Positions 43,125-51,656 of a stretch of 64,000 bases of DNA are shown here, piece after piece (the first letter of the stretch is position 1; the number at the start of each line of letters is the position of its first letter). The stretch comes from an uncultured Sphingomonadaceae bacterium (GTDB taxonomy: Bacteria > Pseudomonadota > Alphaproteobacteria > Sphingomonadales > Sphingomonadaceae): the NCBI GenBank assembly GCA_946479505.1, contig CAMLGC010000010.1, positions 3,197-67,196 of the forward strand, read 5' to 3'. The notes below the pieces were generated by a model. The model searched no databases. It saw only the letters and a program-made list of their open reading frames with translations, and was not told the origin of the DNA. The position numbers were made by a program, and so were the translations under genes.

Positions 43125-43517
43125 ATGGACGTGGAGGGGCTTGCAACGACTGCGGTCGATTGCGGATTCAAGCTGCATCAGCGGCTCGGACCGGGATTGC
43201 TCGAATCGGTATATGAGGCGGTCTTGGCGGACAGCCTTGTCCGCCGCGGCCTTTATGTCGAGCGGCAGAAGCCGATCCCAATTCGGTTCGACGGCGTGAT
43301 GCTCAACGAAGGCTTTCGCGCCGATCTTCTCGTCGAGGGCAGACTGCTGATTGAGTTGAAGTCCGTCGAGCGCATCGCGCCGGTGCATGGCAAGCAGGTG
43401 CTCACCTATTTACGATTGATGTCCTTGCCGCTAGGCCTGCTGATGAATTTCGGCGCGGCAACCTTTCGCGAGGGCATCAAACGCATCGCAAACAATCACA
43501 ACAACTTTGCGTCTTAG
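43125..43517 (+). CDS. GxxExxY protein (PD-(D/E)XK-like fold)
   Basis: This 130-aa protein has the name-giving GLLESVY motif at residues 24-30, preceded by HQRLGPG, and the nuclease-like D..ExK pattern: Asp67 in FRADLLVEG, Glu77 and Lys79 in LIELKS. The family (PDDEXK_3 type) has no agreed function. The start was taken as ATG 43125, 6 bases after AAAGGGG; ATG 43122 is adjacent. The gene lies between 26-base inverted repeats, and its stop codon TAG is inside the right repeat. Codon use is somewhat more AT-rich than rpoD. It lies just after the rpoD operon. Confidence 0.87.
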   Translation: MDVEGLATTAVDCGFKLHQRLGPGLLESVYEAVLADSLVRRGLYVERQKPIPIRFDGVMLNEGFRADLLVEGRLLIELKSVERIAPVHGKQVLTYLRLMSLPLGLLMNFGAATFREGIKRIANNHNNFAS

Positions 43518-43530
43518 CGTCTTTGCGTGA
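43505..43530. repeat. Right terminal inverted repeat of the GxxExxY cassette
   Basis: This 26-base sequence beginning CTTTGCGTCTTAGCGTC is the inverted partner of 43091-43116 (3 mismatches). It contains the stop codon of the GxxExxY gene (43515-43517). Confidence 0.88.
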
Positions 43531-43550
43531 GATAATGCGAAGTGCAACAG

Positions 43551-43721
43551 ATGACGAACGATAAGCAACGCGACGAATCAGACCTGAAACGCGTTCGGGC
43601 CGGTTTTCATTTGCCGACGGAAATGGTCGCGCGGCTCGATGCGGAGGCGAAGCGCCGCGGCGTGACACGGCAGGCGCTCATCAAGATGTGGCTCGCCGAG
43701 CGGCTCGACCGCGCGGCCTGA
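43551..43721 (+). CDS. Ribbon-helix-helix (CopG/BrnA-like) protein, orphan antitoxin
   Basis: This 56-aa protein begins at ATG 43551: MTNDKQRDESDLKRVRAGFH, then a ribbon-helix-helix core with LPTEMVARLDAEAKRRGVTR and QALIKMWLAERLDRAA. The sequence style matches CopG-family antitoxins annotated with BrnA. No BrnT-like RNase toxin gene lies immediately upstream or downstream, so it may be an orphan antitoxin or a stand-alone repressor. It starts 21 bases past the right repeat of the GxxExxY cassette and could be co-transcribed with it. Confidence 0.78.
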   Translation: MTNDKQRDESDLKRVRAGFHLPTEMVARLDAEAKRRGVTRQALIKMWLAERLDRAA

Positions 43722-43900
43722 ACGCACGCCCGATCCACCAAAAGGATCGGCATTCGCCCAAGCGCCCGCGCGCAGCGCCCAATCGACAGCGTCAACGCCA
43801 CGCTAACCGTGTCTTTACGCGCTTCGGTATAGATGTCGGGCCGAAGAGATGTGCGCGACGCGGCATCGGCTGGCGGCACACACCATTCAGGAAGGCTTCG

Positions 43901-44566
43901 ATGGCGGTCGATACGGCTCAGATTGCAGGTTCCGGCGCCGCCTGGCAGGGTGTCCCCTCGCTGGTCGCGGCAGAAGGAACGGCGTCGCACCCCGCCTGGC
44001 GCGCGCTGCTCGCAGCCGATGCGCCGCTGCGCGATCTCACCGATGCAGTCCATGCGATCTGCATGCTTCACGGTCGCCATCCCGGCATCGTCGATTATGC
44101 GCTCGCGCACGATCCGGCGAGCTCGGCGCAGGCCTGGCTCGCCGAAGCGGCGCAGGCTTTCGTCGCCGAGCGCGCATGGCTCGTCCGGCTGGTCGCTGCC
44201 GCCGGGCCGCTCCCCTCCACCCCCGGGCAGGCGGAATCCGAAGCCGCGATCGTCGCCCAGGCACATGCGCTCGATACGCTCGCCCAGTCGGATCGTACCG
44301 GCTGCGCGATCGGCGCGGCGGTTGCGCTGGTGCTGGATTGGTCGCCCGTCCGCACGCTGCTCGACATCGCCGCGACGCGCTTCGGGATCGAGGCAGCGCC
44401 CAATACGCTTCCGATCGAGGCCGACACGACGACGCTCCTCGCCACCTCGTTCGGCACGCCCGCGGTCGAGCGCGCGATCCTGTTCGGCGCCGAGCAGGTG
44501 CTCGCGCAGCATCGCGGGCTGTGGGATCTGCTCGAATCGCGCGCCGCCGCCCGCAACCTGATGTAG
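43901..44566 (+). CDS. Hypothetical protein, alpha-helical
   Basis: This 221-aa protein starts at ATG 43901 with CAGGAAGG upstream (MAVDTAQIAGSGAAWQG). It is Ala-rich and helical, with no membrane segment or signal peptide; readable parts include LADAVHAICMLHGRHPGIV-like and AFVAERAWLVRLVAAAGPLP. I do not recognise it with confidence. The open frame extends upstream to 43688, but there it lies over the ribbon-helix-helix gene and lacks a ribosome-binding site. It precedes the MoxR gene by 76 bases on the same strand. Confidence 0.65.
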   Translation: MAVDTAQIAGSGAAWQGVPSLVAAEGTASHPAWRALLAADAPLRDLTDAVHAICMLHGRHPGIVDYALAHDPASSAQAWLAEAAQAFVAERAWLVRLVAAAGPLPSTPGQAESEAAIVAQAHALDTLAQSDRTGCAIGAAVALVLDWSPVRTLLDIAATRFGIEAAPNTLPIEADTTTLLATSFGTPAVERAILFGAEQVLAQHRGLWDLLESRAAARNLM

Positions 44567-44642
44567 CGCGGCAGCGCTTGCGCTGCCCCCGCGCCCGCCT
44601 CTATGCCCGAACCCGATATTCGAAAAGATCGGGATGGCCTGA

Positions 44643-45497
44643 ATGCAGCGGTTCGAGGGCACCAAGAGCTACGTCGCGACCGACGATCTCAAGATCGCGG
44701 TCAACGCCGCCGTCACGCTGCGCCGCCCGCTCCTCGTCAAGGGCGAGCCCGGCACCGGCAAGACCGTGCTCGCGCAGGAAATCGCGCAGGCCATCGGCGC
44801 GCCGCTGATCGAATGGAACGTCAAATCGACCACCAAGGCGCACCAGGGCCTCTACGACTATGACGCGGTCGCCCGGCTGCGCGACGGCCAGCTCGGCGAC
44901 CCGCGCGTTCACGACATTTCCAACTACATCCGCAAGGGCAAGCTCTGGGAGGCGTTCACCGCGCCAGAGCCGCCCGTCCTCCTGATCGACGAGATCGACA
45001 AGGCCGACATCGAATTTCCCAACGATCTCCTCCAGGAGCTCGATCGGATGGAATTCCACGTCTATGAAACCCGCGAGACGGTGCGCGCCGCCGAACGCCC
45101 GGTCGTCGTCATCACCTCGAACAACGAAAAGGAGCTGCCCGACGCGTTCCTGCGCCGCTGCTTCTTCCACTATATCGCCTTTCCAGCCCGCGAGACGATG
45201 CAGCAAATCGTCGACGTCCACTTTCCCGGCATCCAGAAGCTGCTCGTCGCCCGCGCGCTCGACATCTTCTACGAGGTGCGCGACGTGCCCGGCCTCAAGA
45301 AAAAGCCCTCGACCAGCGAGCTGATCGACTGGCTCAAGCTCCTCCTCCATGAAGACATGCCGCTCGAGGTGCTCCAGAACCGCGACGCATCGAAGGCCAT
45401 TCCCCCGCTCCACGGCGCGCTGCTCAAGAACGAGGCCGACGTGATGCTGTTCGAGCGCCTCGCCTTCCTGGCGCGGCGGCAAGGCGGACGTCCCTAA
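44643..45497 (+). CDS. MoxR-family AAA+ ATPase
   Basis: This 284-aa AAA+ protein has Walker A GEPGTGKT near residues 34-41, Walker B VLLIDEIDKAD near 118, sensor-1 VITSNNEKELPDAFLRRC near 155 and a C-terminal lid. MoxR proteins act as chaperones that insert metal cofactors or remodel partners, usually together with a von Willebrand factor A protein. A CoxE-like VWA gene lies on the same strand 5 kb downstream (50467), a plausible partner though not adjacent. The start ATG at 44643 (MQRFEGTKSYVATDDLK) is the typical N-terminus. Confidence 0.93.
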   Translation: MQRFEGTKSYVATDDLKIAVNAAVTLRRPLLVKGEPGTGKTVLAQEIAQAIGAPLIEWNVKSTTKAHQGLYDYDAVARLRDGQLGDPRVHDISNYIRKGKLWEAFTAPEPPVLLIDEIDKADIEFPNDLLQELDRMEFHVYETRETVRAAERPVVVITSNNEKELPDAFLRRCFFHYIAFPARETMQQIVDVHFPGIQKLLVARALDIFYEVRDVPGLKKKPSTSELIDWLKLLLHEDMPLEVLQNRDASKAIPPLHGALLKNEADVMLFERLAFLARRQGGRP

Positions 45498-45532
45498 GCC
45501 GCACTTAACCATTTCCGTGCGATGCCGCGTTC

Positions 45533-46948
45533 ATGCGCGCGGCTCTCCTCCACAACCGGCGACAACTCACCCTCGCCATCATCATCGCGGCGATTGCCGC
45601 ACTCGGCCTCGCGCTCCGTCTCCTTGCCGCGAACGGCGGGCTGTGGGTCGATGAAGCCTGGTCGGTCGAATATGTCCGCCGCGTCGCTTCGCCGCTCGGC
45701 GTGCTCACCGCGATCAACCACGACAACAACCACCATCTCAATAGCTGGTGGCTCGAGCTGGTCGGCCCGGCGGCGGCTCCGCTCGCGATGCGCGCGCTCT
45801 CGATCGCGAGCGGCACTGCCACGATTCTCGTCGCGGCCGCCTATGGCGCACGACGGGGAGCCGCCGCAGCGATCGTCGCTGCCGCGCTGTTCGCGTTCGC
45901 ACCGATCCTCGTCACCTACGGCTCGGAGGCGCGCGGCTATGCGCCGATGCTGCTCTGCCTGATGCTGATGATCGCGCTGGTCGATCGCTGGCTCGAAACA
46001 CCCCGGCGCCCTCCGCCGCGCCTTACTTTCGGCGCGCTCGCGCTGGTCGGTCTGCTGTCGCAGCTCACCATGATCTTCGGCCTGGCCGCGATCGCAGGCT
46101 GGATTTTCGCCGCGCACGCGACCCGCCTCTCCCTCGCCCGCACGCTCAGCCGCACCTTCGATGCGATGCTCCCCGCGATCGCTGCCGTCCTCGCGATCAT
46201 CGCGCTGGTGCTCGGCGCCGCGGCCGCGAGCGCGACCGGCTTCCAGGTCGGCAGCTATGCCGCCTTTACCTGGCCGTCGCTGCTCGCCGCGCTCGACACG
46301 ATGACCGAAACCACGTTCGGCCTCCCCGCGAGCGGCAGCGGCGCCACCTACGCGGTCACCGCGCTCGCGGCGGCCTTCGTCTGCCTTGCGCTTCGCCTCC
46401 CGCGCGGCCGCATCGTCTTCTTCCTCCTCGCCGCGGTCGGCCTGCCCGAGGCGGTCGCGTTGATCCAGCCCGCCAATCCCGGCTATCCGCGCTATTACCT
46501 GCTCTCGTCGGTCGCGCTGCTGCTGGTCGCGACCGAGCTCGCGCCCGCCTTGTGGAAGCGCCGCGCGGGTCGCATCGCGCTGGCGTTCGCGCTCGCCGCC
46601 TTCGGTGCCGCGAGCCTCGCGCAGAACCTCGCCCTCATCCGCACCGCGCGCGGCGACCCGCCGGCGGCGATCGCGGCAATGCGCGCGCGTGCGCCCGAGG
46701 GCACCAGCATCCTCGTCACCGAACGCCCGTCGGCGGTGCTCCGCCTCGCCGCCGCCCAGGCGCACTACCCGCTCGCGCTCCGCAGCGCCTGCCCCGCGCG
46801 CTTCCTGTTCTTCGATCAGGCCGGCCGCCGCCCGGCCCCGCCCGCGATCGTGCGATGCGGCGTTCGTTACACGCCGGTCGCGCACCGCGTGCCCTCCCGC
46901 CTTTCGGGCACCGAATGGACGCTCTACGAGCGAAAGGCGCCGCGGTAA
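45533..46948 (+). CDS. Membrane glycosyltransferase, GT39/ArnT-like
   Basis: This 471-aa polytopic protein has about ten hydrophobic segments. Near the N-terminus GGLWVDEAWSVEYVRRV carries the DE pair used by GT-C glycosyltransferases to bind lipid-linked sugar donors. ArnT/PMT-type enzymes transfer sugars from polyprenyl phosphate to lipids, proteins or polysaccharides on the periplasmic side. The target here is not evident; exopolysaccharide or glycolipid work would suit a sphingomonad (inference). It starts 36 bases after the MoxR stop. Confidence 0.82.
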   Translation: MRAALLHNRRQLTLAIIIAAIAALGLALRLLAANGGLWVDEAWSVEYVRRVASPLGVLTAINHDNNHHLNSWWLELVGPAAAPLAMRALSIASGTATILVAAAYGARRGAAAAIVAAALFAFAPILVTYGSEARGYAPMLLCLMLMIALVDRWLETPRRPPPRLTFGALALVGLLSQLTMIFGLAAIAGWIFAAHATRLSLARTLSRTFDAMLPAIAAVLAIIALVLGAAAASATGFQVGSYAAFTWPSLLAALDTMTETTFGLPASGSGATYAVTALAAAFVCLALRLPRGRIVFFLLAAVGLPEAVALIQPANPGYPRYYLLSSVALLLVATELAPALWKRRAGRIALAFALAAFGAASLAQNLALIRTARGDPPAAIAAMRARAPEGTSILVTERPSAVLRLAAAQAHYPLALRSACPARFLFFDQAGRRPAPPAIVRCGVRYTPVAHRVPSRLSGTEWTLYERKAPR

Positions 46949-47009
46949 CGTTTTGTTAACCATTCCCGCTCACCACTTTGCCATCCGGTTTCAGTCAGTG
47001 TGCGTACCT

Positions 47010-47591
47010 ATGCGGCTTCCCCCGATTCGCCTCCCCGTCCTCGTCGCGCTTGCGATGGCGATTCCCACCAGGCCGGCAGGCGCGCACTCGCTGCTCGATT
47101 ATGTCGGCCAGTGCGTGCCCTTCGCGCGCGCCGCCTCGGGCATTCAGATCTACGGTGATGCGTGGACGTGGTGGGGCCAGGCCGACGGCCGCTACGAGCG
47201 CGGCCATACCCCGCGCGTCGGCGCCGTCATCGTCTTTTCGAAATCGGCCAAGCTTCATCTCGGGCATGTCGCGGTCATCAGCCGCATCGTCGATTCCCGC
47301 GTCGCGCTGGTGACGCACGCCAACTGGTCGCGGATCGACGGCGAGCGCGGCCATGCCGAACAGGATGTGACGCTTTACGACGTCTCGCCTGACAATGACT
47401 GGAGCGAGGTCCGCGTCTGGTACCGCGACATGGACGGGCTCGGCGGCTCGACCTATCCGGTCTCCGGCTTCATCTACGGCATCCCCGACGACGACGCCCC
47501 GGCGAGCGTCCACAAGGCGCACGTCGCGCCCGAGCTCACCGGCCGCGATCCCGATTATGTCGGCGCCCTGATCGACGCCTACGCCCCCTAG
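47010..47591 (+). CDS. Secreted CHAP-domain amidase/peptidase
   Basis: This 193-aa protein has a signal peptide (PIRLPVLVALAMAIPTRPAG ending AHS) and a CHAP domain: catalytic Cys in YVGQCVPFARAASGI, a WTWWGQADGRY segment and catalytic His in LHLGHVAVISRI. Such enzymes cleave peptidoglycan cross-bridges or stem peptides. The ATG at 47010 was chosen; GTG is possible four codons upstream. There is no cell-wall-binding repeat, so it probably acts in the organism's own periplasm. Confidence 0.88.
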   Translation: MRLPPIRLPVLVALAMAIPTRPAGAHSLLDYVGQCVPFARAASGIQIYGDAWTWWGQADGRYERGHTPRVGAVIVFSKSAKLHLGHVAVISRIVDSRVALVTHANWSRIDGERGHAEQDVTLYDVSPDNDWSEVRVWYRDMDGLGGSTYPVSGFIYGIPDDDAPASVHKAHVAPELTGRDPDYVGALIDAYAP

Positions 47592-47659
47592 CGTTCGCCC
47601 CTAGCCGCATCATCGCAACTGTGGCACCGCTCGTCCCGGAACAGGGGAGGAGCGGAAAA

Positions 47660-49567
47660 ATGCGGCACTGGAGCAAGGCGCTGGCGGGCACGCTGCTGGC
47701 GATGCTGGCAATCGGCACCGCGCCTGCGCAAACGCTGCCGGCCGACATGAACGAGGATTTCGTTCCGGTCGAGAGCAGCTTCAATTACGTTCTGCGCACC
47801 GCCGAGATTCCGATGCGCGACGGCGTCAAGCTCCACACCGTGATCTTCTTCAGGAAGGGCGTTCACGATGCCCCGATCCTTCTCCAGCGCACCCCCTATG
47901 GTGCAGACGGCGCGACCAGCCGCGCCGCGAGCGCCGATTATCACGCGATCATGCGCCAATCGGACGCGATGTTCCTCGATGCGGGGTATGTCCGCGTCTA
48001 TCAGGACATTCGCGGCAAGCACGAATCGCAAGGCATCTACGTCAACGAACGCCCGCTGCGCGGCCCCGACAACCCCACCAGGATCGACCACGCCACCGAC
48101 GCGTGGGACACGATCGACTGGCTGGTGAAGCACGTCCCCGAAGGCAATGGCCGCGTCGGCATGATCGGCACCAGCTATGACGGGATGATGGTCGCGATGG
48201 CCCTCGCCGATCCCCACCCGGCGTTGAAGGCCGCCGTCCCCGCCAATCCCGTCATCAACACGTGGATGGGCGACGACGACTTCCACGGCGGCGCCTTCCG
48301 CCTGATCGGCTACGATTATTATTACAGCCAGGATGCCGCCAAGGGCTCCGCAGGCGACCTGTGGCGCGACGCCTATGACGATTACGACACCTTCCTGAAA
48401 GCCGGCTCGGCCTCGGGCTTCGTCAAGAGCCGCGGCCTCCAGCAGCTCGGCTTCGTCCGCAAGCTCCACGATCACCCCGCCTACGATGATTTCTGGAAAG
48501 CGCAGGCGCTCGAGGACATTCTCGCCACCAAGCCGCAGACGGTGCCGACGCTCTGGGTTGCCGGCCAGTGGGACCAGGAGGACATGTACGGCGCCGTCGC
48601 CGCCTTCGAAGCGGTCAGCCCGCACGATTCCGACCACGTCAATCACCTCGTCCTCGGCCCGTGGTATCACGGGCAATGGGCCGGCGACGGCGCCTCGATC
48701 GGCCCGATCGAGTTCCACGAGGACACCGCCCGCTGGTTCCGCCGCAAGGTCCTCCTCCCCTTCCTCGACGCGCAGCTAAAGCCCGGCGCCCCCGCCGCCG
48801 ATCTGCCGCCCGTGCTCGCCTACCAGACCGGAGCCGACCGCTGGCAGAAGCTCGACACCTGGCCGCTCGCCTGCACCGACGCATGCGCGCACCCGATGAA
48901 GCGCCTCTATTTCGGCGCGGACGGCACGCTCTCCTTCATCCCGCCGACGATGGAAGGCGTCGATCGCTACGTCTCCGATCCCGCCAAGCCGATCCCCTAT
49001 CGCATCCGCCCGATCCGCCCGACCTACGCCTCAAACTCGACGTGGCACGCATGGCTGGTCGACGATCAGCGCCCCTTCTCGGACCGCACCGACGTCCTCA
49101 CCTATCAGACCGCGCCGCTGACCGAGCCCGTGACGATCGCGGGCGCGCCGATGGCGGATCTGATCGCCGCCACCACCGGCACCGACGGCGATTTCGTCGT
49201 CAAGCTGATCGACGTCTATCCGGCCGAATACGGCCCCAAGCCCGAGCTCGGCGGCTACCAGCTCGGCGTCGCGATGGACATCTTCCGCGGGCGCTATCGG
49301 CAAAGCTATTCCGACCCGCGGCCGATCACGCCCAACACCCCGCTCGAATACCGCTTCGCGCTTCCCAGCGTCGCGCATACCTTCCTGCCGGGCCACCGCA
49401 TCATGGTCCAGGTCCAGTCGAGCTGGTTTCCCCTGTACGACCGCAACCCGCAGAGTTTCGTCCCCAACATCTTCGACGCCCAGCCGGCGGACTACCGAAA
49501 GGCCACGATCAGCCTTTACCACGCGCCCGCCCAGCCGAGCGCGATCGCGCTGCCGGTCGTTCCTTGA
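47660..49567 (+). CDS. CocE/NonD-family alpha/beta hydrolase
   Basis: This 635-aa exported hydrolase has a signal peptide (LAGTLLAMLAIGTAPAQT) and an X-Pro/CocE alpha-beta hydrolase domain with nucleophile in IGTSYDGMM near 175. The Asp is in AGQWDQEDMYG near 310 and the His in LGPWYHGQWAGDG near 345, and a C-terminal jelly-roll domain (from about 430) is typical of alpha-amino-acid ester hydrolases and cocaine esterases. It probably cleaves esters or amides of amino acids in the periplasm; the natural substrate is unknown. ATG 47660 has a GGGGAGGAGCGG ribosome-binding site. Confidence 0.92.
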   Translation: MRHWSKALAGTLLAMLAIGTAPAQTLPADMNEDFVPVESSFNYVLRTAEIPMRDGVKLHTVIFFRKGVHDAPILLQRTPYGADGATSRAASADYHAIMRQSDAMFLDAGYVRVYQDIRGKHESQGIYVNERPLRGPDNPTRIDHATDAWDTIDWLVKHVPEGNGRVGMIGTSYDGMMVAMALADPHPALKAAVPANPVINTWMGDDDFHGGAFRLIGYDYYYSQDAAKGSAGDLWRDAYDDYDTFLKAGSASGFVKSRGLQQLGFVRKLHDHPAYDDFWKAQALEDILATKPQTVPTLWVAGQWDQEDMYGAVAAFEAVSPHDSDHVNHLVLGPWYHGQWAGDGASIGPIEFHEDTARWFRRKVLLPFLDAQLKPGAPAADLPPVLAYQTGADRWQKLDTWPLACTDACAHPMKRLYFGADGTLSFIPPTMEGVDRYVSDPAKPIPYRIRPIRPTYASNSTWHAWLVDDQRPFSDRTDVLTYQTAPLTEPVTIAGAPMADLIAATTGTDGDFVVKLIDVYPAEYGPKPELGGYQLGVAMDIFRGRYRQSYSDPRPITPNTPLEYRFALPSVAHTFLPGHRIMVQVQSSWFPLYDRNPQSFVPNIFDAQPADYRKATISLYHAPAQPSAIALPVVP

Positions 49568-49639
49568 GCCGCGCGAAACACGACCACCCTTTGACGCCCG
49601 ACTCCCCTTCCCTATGATGGCCGCCCGGGAGGGTGTTTC

Positions 49640-50200
49640 GTGCGTATCCAGTTCAGTCGATCGGTGCCGGCGCTGCTGCTCGCCGTCCTCCTTGCCGGCT
49701 GCTCGGGCGGCTTCCGTCCCGTCAGCGACACGCCCGTCAAGATCGGCCGCCCCTATTCGGTGCGCGGCGTCACCTACACGCCCCACGCCGATCCCGCGTA
49801 CGACGCGGTCGGCTATGCGAGCTGGTACGGCGACGAATCGGGCAACATGACCGCCAACGGCGAGAAATATCGCCCCAAGGGGATCAGCGCCGCGCACAAG
49901 ACGCTGCCGCTCCCCACCTATGTCGAGGTCACCTCGCTCCAGACCGGCCGCACGATCCTGGTGCGTGTCAACGATCGCGGCCCGTTCGCGCGCGGCCGCA
50001 TCATCGATCTGAGCCGCGGCGCCGCCGAGCTGCTCGGCATCCGCGAGGCAGGCAGCGCCCCGGTGCGCGTCCGCGTCGTCGACCCGCCCGAAAAGGACAA
50101 GGACCGCCTGCGCGAAGGCAAGCCCGCACGCGCCCGCCCCGATGCCGCGCCGCAAACGCTCACCTGGCTGCGCGAACGACTGGCAAGCGAGGGGTATTGA
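49640..50200 (+). CDS. rlpA: RlpA-type septal lytic transglycosylase, lipoprotein
   Basis: This 186-aa lipoprotein has a lipobox LLAGC near residue 21 and a double-psi beta-barrel catalytic domain: YASWYGDESGNMTANGEKY (catalytic Glu in NGE), then RVNDRGPFARGRIIDLSR with the catalytic Asp. RlpA cleaves denuded peptidoglycan glycans at the division site. It lacks the C-terminal SPOR domain found in many relatives, so septal targeting may use another cue. GTG 49640 with GGGAGGG upstream is the start. Confidence 0.92.
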   Translation: MRIQFSRSVPALLLAVLLAGCSGGFRPVSDTPVKIGRPYSVRGVTYTPHADPAYDAVGYASWYGDESGNMTANGEKYRPKGISAAHKTLPLPTYVEVTSLQTGRTILVRVNDRGPFARGRIIDLSRGAAELLGIREAGSAPVRVRVVDPPEKDKDRLREGKPARARPDAAPQTLTWLRERLASEGY

Positions 50201-50211
50201 GCGCAAATCTC

Positions 50212-50230
50212 CCTCTCCCGGAGGGAGAGG
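50212..50230. repeat. Short palindrome after rlpA
   Basis: CCTCTCCC (50212-50219) and GGGAGAGG (50223-50230) form an 8-bp hairpin 12 bases past the rlpA stop. It resembles a half unit of family C-type repeats and may end the transcript; no T tract follows. Confidence 0.5.
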
Positions 50231-50466
50231 AAGCGAACTTCCCGCTGTCCTACAGCCCCCCGATTGTGCCACGGTACCGCAATGCCGTCCCCACGACCCG
50301 CATGTGCTCGTCGCCTCTCCAACGGCGGCATGCGTGGAAAGGGCAAATCAGGGGGGACGTACCGCTGCTTTCGCTGCGTTCCGCGACGTGGCCGCCGAGT
50401 CGGCGGATGTCCGCACCGCGATGCGGCGGCAACGGTCAACTTGGTCAGCGTCGCGCGGGCGCCCCC

Positions 50467-51645
50467 ATGTTCCTGACCTTCCTCGACGAGTTGCGTGCCG
50501 CCGGAATCCCCGCGAGTCTCAAGGAGCATCTCGTGCTGCTCGAAGCGCTCGACCGCGAGGTGATCGCGCGCACGCCGGAGGCCTTCTACTATCTCGCCCG
50601 CGCCACCTACGTGAAGGACGAGGGTCTGCTTGATCGCTTCGACCAGGTCTTCTCGAAGGCCTTCAAGGGGATCGCCACCACCTACGGCGCCGATACCGCC
50701 GACGTCCCCGAAGACTGGCTCCGCGCCGTCGCCGAGAAATACCTCACGCCTGAGGAAATGGCGAAAATCGAATCGCTCGGCTCGTGGGACGAGATTATGG
50801 AGACGCTCAAAAGGCGCCTCGAGGAGCAGCAGGGCCGGCACCAGGGCGGCAACAAGTGGATCGGCACCGGCGGCACCTCGCCCTACGGCAATTCGGGCTA
50901 CAACCCCGAGGGCGTCCGCATCGGCGGCGAGAGCACGCACAAGCGCGCGATCAAGGTGTGGGACAAGCGCGCCTTCAGGAACCTCGACAGCACCCGCGAG
51001 CTCGGCACGCGCAACATCAAGCTTGCGCTGCGCCGCCTGCGCCGCTTCGCGCGCGAGGGCGCCGCCGACGAGCTCGATCTCGACGCGACCATTCGTAGCA
51101 CCGCGCGCCAGGGCTGGCTCGATATCCGTCTGCGCCCCGAGCGGCACAATGCGGTGAAGCTGCTCCTCTTCCTCGACGTCGGCGGCTCGATGGACCCGTT
51201 CGTGCGTCTCTGCGAAGAACTGTTCTCCGCCGCCACCAGCGAGTTCAAGAACCTCGAATTCTTCTACTTCCACAATTGCCCCTACGAGGGCCTGTGGAAG
51301 GACAATCGCCGCCGCTTCACCGAGCGCACGCCGACAGGCCAAGTCCTCCACAAATACGGCCACGACTACAAACTCGTCTTCGTCGGCGACGCCTCGATGA
51401 GTCCCTACGAGATCACCCATCCCGGCGGCTCGGTCGAGCACAGCAACGAAGAGGCCGGCGCCGTCTGGCTCCGCCGCCTTACCGCGACTTATCCCGCCGC
51501 AATCTGGCTAAACCCCGCGCCCGAGGCGCAATGGGACTATTCGCAAAGCGTCCGCATGATCCGCGAGTTGATGAACGACCGCATGTACCCGCTGACGCTC
51601 GACGGCCTCGACGACGCCATGCGCGAGCTGACGAGGAAGGCGTGA
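50467..51645 (+). CDS. VWA-domain protein, CoxE-like
   Basis: This 392-aa cytoplasmic protein has an N-terminal helical region (FLDELRAAGIPASLKEHLVL) and a C-terminal von Willebrand A domain with a variant MIDAS, DVGGSMDPF near residue 239. It ends with the CoxE-type WLNPAPEAQWDYSQSVRMI. CoxE proteins work with MoxR-type ATPases in maturing metalloenzymes such as CO dehydrogenase; here the likely partner is the MoxR at 44643. A Gly-rich linker (GNKWIGTGGTSPYGNSGYNP) is also typical. The start ATG at 50467 was chosen; 266 bases upstream show no gene. Confidence 0.93.
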   Translation: MFLTFLDELRAAGIPASLKEHLVLLEALDREVIARTPEAFYYLARATYVKDEGLLDRFDQVFSKAFKGIATTYGADTADVPEDWLRAVAEKYLTPEEMAKIESLGSWDEIMETLKRRLEEQQGRHQGGNKWIGTGGTSPYGNSGYNPEGVRIGGESTHKRAIKVWDKRAFRNLDSTRELGTRNIKLALRRLRRFAREGAADELDLDATIRSTARQGWLDIRLRPERHNAVKLLLFLDVGGSMDPFVRLCEELFSAATSEFKNLEFFYFHNCPYEGLWKDNRRRFTERTPTGQVLHKYGHDYKLVFVGDASMSPYEITHPGGSVEHSNEEAGAVWLRRLTATYPAAIWLNPAPEAQWDYSQSVRMIRELMNDRMYPLTLDGLDDAMRELTRKA

Positions 51646-51656
51646 GCGCAGCGAAC

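Noticed and set aside
43729..43751. Hairpin CCGATCC/GGATCGG after the ribbon-helix-helix gene as a terminator
   Set aside because: The stem is only 7 bp and no T tract follows, so it is not listed as a feature.
43688..43900. N-terminal extension of the hypothetical gene at 43901
   Set aside because: The extension overlaps the ribbon-helix-helix gene, is Arg-rich, and lacks a ribosome-binding site, whereas ATG 43901 has CAGGAAGG upstream.
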